64,000 nucleotides of DNA, taken from NCBI GenBank assembly GCA_037127255.1, contig JBANSL010000003.1, positions 46,687,814 to 46,751,813 on the forward strand. Direction: 5' to 3'. Under the pieces are notes generated by a model, which saw nothing but the letters and a program-made list of their open reading frames with translations, ran no database searches and was not told the origin of the DNA. How positions within the stretch are numbered: position 1 is the stretch's first letter; each line of letters begins with the position of its first letter. The position numbers were made by a program, and so were the translations under genes. Source of the stretch: Persicaria tinctoria. Its lineage: Eukaryota > Streptophyta > Magnoliopsida > Caryophyllales > Polygonaceae. This document shows, one piece after another, positions 56,927 to 64,000 of this stretch.

Positions 56927-59789
56927 TGTAACGGTCCGGGATTATGATTCCCGGGTTACGTTTCGAGGGATGAAACCCCTCGTTAGGATCTTGCGCCCCG
57001 AGTACAGGTTGAAGGTTTGAAATTCTACTATAACATTTTCAAGTGGGATTTCATACCCAAAATTCGAAGGGACCGTTGGAATCCCCGGGGAAGTCCCCTG
57101 TACCTGTCGTAAGTCTAAGCATGGAGAATCAGTAGTCATGCGAATAGCGGAATCAATGTGTAATACAAGAGGATGCCACGACAGAGCCGGGTCAAAACCA
57201 AATCAATAAGCGTATTTATCAAAATGTAAGGTTAGACCTTTTCTTTGCAATCGCCTAAGAGAGTGACCACGTCACAGAAGCAAAGAATAATCATGCTGCA
57301 AGACAAACCTAAAAAAAAATATATGCGGGGCGGTGTCAGATCGAAGCCCTACGCAAAGTAATCCCAAACCAGCAGACACATACACACGCTAGTCCTAATA
57401 AAGATGATTCTAGGTGCAAGGCGGAATATTAACACACTAACATGCTCCTAAGATCAAGTGCATAAATATAATAAGGCCTTAGCACCGAATACCAAGTGGT
57501 ATATCCCTCTCCTACCTCCACCCCCTTCCGATAGGGCGGAGACTGGCCAGCTCGTGAATGCCTTCCATAATAATCGGGTGGCACGCATGCCCAACCCGTA
57601 TCCACAATAAAGCCCGCATGCAGCTCATAATATAAGGAAGTTCCATGACTCGATTGACTCAAGACGGGACCCGATGGGACTGGGCCGTCCTATAACCCTA
57701 GCAAAGACTCTAGTTACTTCACAGATAACGGTCGTTCTATTTACAAAAGGAATGATGAAACGAATGCTCAATCATGAGTGCAATCCTAGCAGGATACTAC
57801 ATGGCATGCTTTATTATGAATGCAAGCACCTAGTATGCACATGGCTACAAGCAGGGAGATCTCTTTTCGAATCTGAGTGAGCTCATATAGGAACTCACCT
57901 GGCTATGCAGAACAACATAATAGAAAGTCTGGCACACATCAATCATGGCACAAGGTATCACCTAGATACATATCAGAACACATACATAAGTCTACGTCTA
58001 ATCATTCAAGCACTCAAAGCATACATCATTCAACGAGAATAACACCCATATCGCAATCGTCATTTCTTCAAGTTCAACCATTCATCACATTGCCACATTC
58101 CTCAATATCATATCATTCCCATCATTCCATTCAACCACATTCATATATTCATAACCATATATTCGCATATCACATAGCTCCAGTGCATCACATTCATCAT
58201 ATCTCAACGCACAAATTAATGATAAACAAGCCTAACACTTCATCATGCCTTTATTCAATCAATCATGCCATTAGTACACACCAATCATGATATTAGTCAA
58301 CCATTCACATCAATCATGCTAGTCAGTCACCAATCACATAATTCCCGAGTTATTCCCGAAACCGCTTTAAAATCCGAATCAACTAGTTAGAAATTCTGAT
58401 CCTTGAACACGCCCATCAAATTCCTTTTTTAATTTAATTTCGATAATATACTTTTAAATCTCCAAGTCTTATAATATTATATTTTAAATCTTAAAATAAT
58501 GTTTTATATTTTAATCTTAATAATATCATATAATATTTCAAATACTATTTTCTTTAAACAAGAATCATGAACCGACCCCTTTTATTTTATTTTAGAGGAC
58601 CCAAAACCAAATTTCAGTTGAAAACAGGCCCAAGATTCATTTTCTTTTAAAATCAAAACAATCCGGCCCAAAGCTCTCCTAACCCCAAGCTCATTCTTCA
58701 TTCACTCTCAACGTCTGAACATGAAAAAGAAAGGAAGGGTGGGGACTAGTTGACGTGGCGCCAAGGTGGAGGTGGGGCCCACGCCCATTGTTCATCTTCT
58801 TCTTCAGCGCTCTTGTTTGACAGAAACCACCGGCTCCTCTCCAGTCTTCTTCCTCCTCTTCTTCGCTCGTCCCTCCTCAGCGTCCTAAGCCTGCAGCTCG
58901 GCGTCGCCGTCTCGTACTTCCCCTCTCGCACTCTCTCCTATCCTCGCTCGTTCCCGCTCTCCCTCACTCTCTCGTTATCCTTCGTCGGAGCTCCCAAGCT
59001 CGCCGCCCTCTCCCGCTCTTACCCCAACCACTCTCGTTCTTACCGGCGTTCATCCCTAACCACTACGAGCATGAAAGGAATTGAAATAGATATACAAGAG
59101 AGAAGGAGAGAGGGTCGAAGCTCACCGAGAGTTCGAAGGTCGCTGGAGTTCTTCTCGGTTCTCGGTTGGCCTTGCCGGAGTTGAAAACGGGTAGATCTCG
59201 TCCTAGGATGACAATAGAATGTTAAAGGTGAATTTTTATGGAGCTTTCGATCGGAAATCGATGGAGGAAAGCCTTACCGAGAGGTTTGGATCGGAAACAG
59301 AGGGAGTGGAGGAGAAGGCCTCGGAGATGCGTTGCGGCTGGGTTCGACGGAATGGAGTGGGAGGAGGACCTGGATTTCTCGGCTCCTCAGTGCCGCGAAA
59401 CAGGGGCGCTCGGGGTTCTCAGCACGGAGGTGCTCGCTGGTGTTTGCTGGGAGGTGGTGCTGGTGGTTGCCGGCGATTGTGGCGCCAGCGAGAAGACTGG
59501 GGAGAGGTGGTGACAGTAGTCACCGGTGGCGGGTGCTCGAGTTGCAGCAAGACTCGCGGAGGGGGTGTTTGGAGCTGTTGATGGTAGCGGCAAGGAGCCA
59601 AAGAGGGAGCTTTGGGTTTGTGTTTGAAAGAGAAAGGGAGATGAGATGGATAGAGGTGAAGGGGGATGGTATGCTTTTTTTCTGAAACAATCAGAGAAAA
59701 GGAGGAGGAGTAGGGTTTTGACCTGCTCGGTAAAATAAGGGGATGAAACGATGAAAGTGGTCAAAGTTTTCCTAAATTGCCCAAACACT
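56927..59789 (-). mobile_element. LARD-3 5' LTR, truncated by another element
   Basis: It aligns with 42947-45905 at a constant offset of 13,980 over the first 1.6 kb. A deletion of about 100 bp relative to the 3' LTR lies at 58560. The match stops at 59789 (CCAAACACT), where a new LTR-type start (TGAAAATG) begins. The missing 390 bp probably lie beyond the window on the far side of that element. Confidence 0.88.
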
Positions 59790-61037
59790 TGAAAATGCCA
59801 CGATCTCTAGAGGCCACCTTTTTTAGTGGGGCCCGGGAACCTACCTTGTGAAATGACAAATCTTTCCAACGGGCTTACCTGACCCGTGTCGAAAGGATCG
59901 ACGCGGCCCAACCTGTGCCGCGGGAAGTAACCTAAAGCTAATTCTGAAGGATGGTTCCCTTATCGAGTTTTTTCTAGACAATTTGGAAACTTGGTTCGCT
60001 TACCTGTCGCTGTTGAATGTCTTGAGATTTATTAACAACAGTCTTTTCCTTAATAGAAATTTACACTAAGGACAAACATGATTTTCGTCCGCGGAGTTTG
60101 GCGCAGTGAACGGTACTGATTTTTTCTATGAAACAGGTTCCTTTCCACTCGTACGATTTTTTCTTGTTCTTCTTTCTTCTGAGTTCACTAGGCCAAGATC
60201 CGCCCTCTTTCTCCCCTCCTTTCCAAAAAAGTCCTCTTCTTTTGGTGAGATTTCTCACTTTTATAGGTCCGGGGTGGTCTGGTAAGCTGTGCCACGTGGT
60301 GTTCATATTTCGACACGGGTTCTACTTCGTGGGTGGTGGGCATGGTCGCCACGTGTCAATTGTCTTCTATCCGCGGATGATTGTTTGTGAGTCAGCTCTT
60401 GGATGATTATACGCGGATAATGTTATTTCCTTTTGTTCTTTAATCTAGATGGCGTTCTTTATTCTGCTATTTTTATATTTTTTACAGATGTTTTTCAATA
60501 TTGGTTTAGTCACAGCTCCTCGGGCCGAGGTGATCCCAAACGGGGATTGACGCGGATCGATAAAAGATTTTTCAAAGAAACATCTGTTATTTTATTACTA
60601 GTATAATTCTGGTTTGGATGTGGTGGGCTTTTTCTTTTTAGATTTTTGGCCCAAATTGGGCCGATCAGGCCCATTTAGGCTCGGAAGTTCAAACATCAGT
60701 AATTTTCTATAAGTTACTCCGTTCCATTTCTTTTTTACCCCACATTTGTCTACTTCTACTTTTTCAGAGATTTTATCTTTATCCATCTTGAAGTTTTCCG
60801 GCGGCGGTTCTCTAGGTTTCCGGTGGTTTACTTGAACTTCCTGGTTGTTTCCTTCAACATTGCAAGGTATTTCTCTTTGTTCTAAACTATTCTTGATTTC
60901 TCCTTGTTAACTTTCTAAACTTTTTGACATTTAGATCGTAAGTTTGGGTGAAAGTTTGTCTCTGAATGTGTTTTTTGGATGAGATTTTGCCTTGTATTAG
61001 TGAAATTTCACGCGATTTTCTTCTAGTTTCTTTGGAA
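59790..61037 (+). mobile_element. 5' end of a gypsy-type element: LTR/leader region
   Basis: TGAAAATGCCACG starts where the LARD-3 LTR is broken, as expected for a new LTR element in LARD-3. TTTGGCGCAGTGAACGG at about 60093 could be a primer binding site, which would give an LTR near 300 bp; this is uncertain. Further on lie GGCCCAT promoter-like words, a C/T-rich leader and a probable 5' UTR intron from GTATTTC (60867) to TTCTTCTAG (61026). The partner LTR is outside the window. Confidence 0.5.
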
Positions 61038-63726
61038 ATGGCTAGTCTCAGCGAGGATCGTGATTTGTTAGAAGATTTTGAGAGGGATGAAGGATGGAGA
61101 AGTGGTGTCGCTTCATCCTCTCAGGTGCGTCCGTCCCCAGAGGCACTTTCTTCTTCTTTTGGGAGTTCTTCTTCCAATTCTGATGATTCTTCGTCGGAGT
61201 CATCTTCTTCTACATCCGCGTCTACTCCGGATCGAGTTGGTCCTACTAGTAGTCCTATTAAGGTGAGAAGGCGCCGGAAGCGTTCTGACCCTGATTACTA
61301 TTCTTCACCTTACTCAGTTTCTTCTTCTTCGAAGGAATGCGCGGAAGATGAAAATCAAAGGGCTATGGATGAATCGGGTGCTAGTTCTTCAGTGGACGCG
61401 GGGGCTTCGTCTATTTCTCATTCTGCGGATCAGGAGTTGGAGGAGGTTTGGATCCCTTATGAGCTTCCTCCAATTGGTTTAGCAGAAAGTCCGAAGGTAA
61501 TCCGTTCTAAGGAGAACTTGAGCGACTTGGACACCCCAGTGTATGACTTAGGGGATTTAGATACTTGTCTTTCCTTGGGAGATTTTAAACCTCTTCCACC
61601 TCCAACTAGTCGTCCACCAGTTGTGCCTGATAGGATTCATCCTTGGAGGTCTCATGTGAGCGAGTTGAGGGGTTGTACTACTATTTTGAGCCTAGAAGAT
61701 CTTGACGCCCTCTCGCAAGTCTTCCCTTGGCCAGCGGGTGTAGAATTCTGTCTTCTTGAGGAAGGGGGTGGTTGTTTGGACGCTTACGAAGATTGTTAGG
61801 TCGTATATGCGGCTAGCTTATCTCAGGGCTTCCGGCTTCCTCTACACCCTTTCTTCTCGAAGTTTTTGGAGGAATATGACTTGAGTCCTGCTCAGATGGT
61901 CCCCAATGGTTGGATGTTTTTTACTAGTTTTATTATGAGGTGCAAGAAGATTGGTGTTGCTCCTTCTTTGAAGTTAATGTTCAGTATTTTTTCCTTAAAG
62001 AAGGGGACTCAAGATTCGAGATTTTACCAGTGCAACTGAAGTTGTAGGTTGTCTAGTAAGCCGAATTGGAAGTACAAGTGGTTTTTGGTCCGCGACAGAT
62101 CTGGGCAAGGCTTTAACTGTCGAACAGTCCCAGGGCTTTTTTGCTTTGTGATAAAACCAAAAATTTCCAATCTTTCTCAGTTCAAGCTGTCGTTTTCTCA
62201 TATTCCTAGATTTTCGTGGGATAAAATGTTATCCGCGTTTCGTCTTGAGATGGCTGGCTTGAGTATGCCTCATCCGCGACTAGGTGGCTTCTTTGTTTAT
62301 TTGTTTCTTTCAGTATATAGATTTGTGTCTTTTATGTTTTGTCTTTCTTCAATGGATAATTTATTCGGGAAATGTATTTTTGTGTTTAGACAAAATGGAT
62401 TTGGACGCACTTTTGAAGCGACACAAGACCAAATCTGGGAAGAAGAAAAAATCTAGTGTGGTAGCCAATGATCCTCCAGTTCCTCCCCAGGCCCTAGAAG
62501 TGGCGTCGAATGTTAATGTAAGTGTTGCGGACGAGACTGGGGCTTTGGTTGAATCTTCTTCAATGGTTCCTGTTCCTCGAGAGAAGCGTATTTGTCCGTC
62601 TGCACCCGAAGCTTCTAAATCGAAAAAGAGGAAGATTGCCATTGCTGTCGGGCCATCAGCTTCAGATAAAAAGGGGCTCTTTTTGGAGGGCATAGCGACT
62701 CTTCGTGAATTTCCTATCCCAGGCTTTGATCCGATTGACTTACAAGGCCTTGCTTTTCCGGCCAAGAAGCGTTGTCTCCTAGAGCAAGGATATATTAAAC
62801 GATTGGATCCCATCACTCTTTCACTTAACTTTGATCGCATCATTCAGTGGGTAAGTTTAAAATTCCCTTCTCGCCTTTCTTCGTTTCTTTTGACGCGGTT
62901 TATTTTCAATTTTTCTTACTTCTACCTTGATTTTTATAGTTGATAGTAATTCAACCGGATGTTGAGAGACGTATGGTGTGCGGAGAGGAAGATCTTAAGA
63001 AGAAAGACGAAGAAATTAAAAAACTGAACCATCAGCTTCGAATTTTGGGGAATACAGTGGGAGACCCGGTCTCAGTGGAAAAATTTAAGAAAAGATCAGC
63101 TGACCTTCATGAGGAGGTGCAAAAACAGAAAGAGGCCATGGCAGTTTTACAGAAAAAATACGATGATTTAAAAGTTTTTTTGAGCTCTGCCGTCTCTCGC
63201 GTCAAAGAGCTGGAAGCTACTGAAGGGGCTTCGCGGGAGCTTCTCCAAACTAAACAAGCTATCGTTGATAAAAATGGAAGAGGATTTCTCCATCCTCCGC
63301 GAAGAACTGTCCATCACCAAACAAGATCTTGACACCATCAAGGCGCGCTCAGATCAAGACGTGGCCCTCCAATGGCTTCAGAGTCCTGAAGGTTTGGATT
63401 ACCTTTCTTCTGAGTGGATCAAAACTGAGGTTGGTACTTCCTTCCTGTCTTCCGTGGCAAAAGCATGCCTCCAGACTTCAAAAGGCTCTAGTATTTTGAA
63501 GGACGGGTGCTTTAGCTATTTTCGGAAGGGAATGGTTGCAGGGATCAATTAAAGCGTTACGCGCTCGCCACTCAATCCGAGCATCCCTCTCGAAAAGTTT
63601 GAGCCAAGCCTAGAAAGTGCCGACTGGGAACTTTCAAAAGAGGAGATGGTCGCGGAAGATTCTTATTCTGAAAATGACGACGATGAGGACGCAGAGGAAG
63701 AAATTGAGAAGGCAGCCACCCCTTAG
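61038..63726 (+). pseudogene. Putative gypsy-type transposon Gag-like gene (PF04195-like), broken
   Basis: The start chosen is ATG 61038 (MASLSEDRD), just after a probable 5' UTR intron. A Ser-rich acidic N-terminus is followed by the conserved core FRLPLHPFFSKFLEEYDLSP, QMVPNGWMFFTSFIMRCKKI and NWKYKWFLVRD. After an intron (about 62281-62391) comes a basic linker, then a GTAAGT...TATAG intron (62851-62939), a coiled coil (EEDLKKKDEEIKKLNHQLR) and an acidic tail ending at 63726. In-frame TAG (61797), TGA (62039) and TAA (63550) and a frameshift near 63270 interrupt it. The order matches the Gag-like protein of Tat-related plant gypsy elements. Function is presumed structural. Confidence 0.68.
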
Positions 63727-64000
63727 TAGACTTTGGTCTTTGGTTTTTATGGGGAATGAAACTTTTATGGATTTTGGGAACCTATATGTGGTTCCCTGTT
63801 TTTTGGTATATCATCGAGAAACTTCTTTTGTTTATGGGTTGAAGATCTCTTGGGTCGAAATATTAGTTTTAGTTGCATGTTTTGTTTGTATTAAATATCT
63901 ATATATTTATATTCTGAATTCTCCAAGTGTCGAACGGGCTAGTCCTAATGTTCAAAATCCTTTACCACTTGTTTTCATTCCACATGATGAATTTTTCTTT
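63727..64000 (+). other. Sequence downstream of the Gag-like gene
   Basis: T-rich, 3' UTR-like, with no open frame. The element continues past the window edge, so the presence of Pol cannot be judged. Confidence 0.5.

Larger units (their letters stand above)
42947..59789 (-). mobile_element. LARD-3: two-LTR non-coding retrotransposon with nested Helitron
   Basis: On the minus strand: 5' LTR (59789-56927, its first 390 bp missing), tRNA-Met-type primer site, about 5.2 kb of non-coding interior split by a Helitron, polypurine-type tract, 3' LTR (46285-42947). The two LTRs match base for base over long stretches with a few percent difference by eye. No Gag or Pol frame is present in 46286-50067 or 55511-56926. 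It is the most complete of the three LARD copies and defines the family's layout. Confidence 0.88.

Overview
This 64 kb window is plant nuclear DNA, probably from a flowering plant. It consists almost entirely of transposable elements inserted into one another. I see no intact host gene. The plant assignment rests on L1-type LINEs with a C-terminal RNase H domain, an Athila-type Gag, a putative gypsy-type (PF04195-like) Gag, CACTA and Helitron elements, and transposon-borne pieces of recognisable plant genes: PEX10, a DUF616/TOD1-like gene, a VAP/MSP-domain gene and eIF2B-beta. The species cannot be named from the sequence.

Layout. (1) 1-8884: 3' part of a large non-coding LTR element (LARD-1, + strand) with a truncated LINE (328-1891) inside and its 3' LTR at 5729-8884. 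(2) 9297-30710: LINE debris and a deep nest. An RNase H fragment of one LINE (10445-10850 continuing at 30611-30698) is split by a second, non-coding LINE (10851-30610). That LINE carries a hAT MITE (11229-11893), a CACTA element (12512-17851, holding a solo LTR and two captured genes) and an Athila-like gag-protease element (17953-30400, whose 5' LTR holds a second CACTA). (3) 30711-35282: a foldback MITE and a 4.2 kb LINE with a 15-bp target-site duplication. (4) 35650-39372: LARD-2, truncated on its 5' side. (5) 39373-42946: a minisatellite, a CACTA-like remnant, a tandem array and a tRNA-like sequence. (6) 42947-59789: LARD-3 on the minus strand with two LTRs and a tRNA-Met-type primer site, interrupted by a 5.4 kb gene-capturing Helitron (50068-55510). 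(7) 59790-64000: the 5' part of a gypsy-type element with a broken, intron-containing Gag-like gene; it starts exactly where the LARD-3 LTR is interrupted.

The most unusual signal is a phased motif in two related Athila-type LTR families. Near-palindromes of the form CTCGATATCGAG, CTCGAGATCGAG or CTCGATCTCGAC occur in pairs 19-21 bp apart, and the pairs recur every 111-112 bp. The motifs are conserved while the DNA between them has diverged. The same spacing appears inside the Gag coding region, where it encodes a seven-residue LDIE-type repeat.

No genes here act together as a pathway. The coding remnants are transposon proteins or captured fragments, nearly all with stops or frameshifts. 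All identifications come from reading the sequence; no database search was run.
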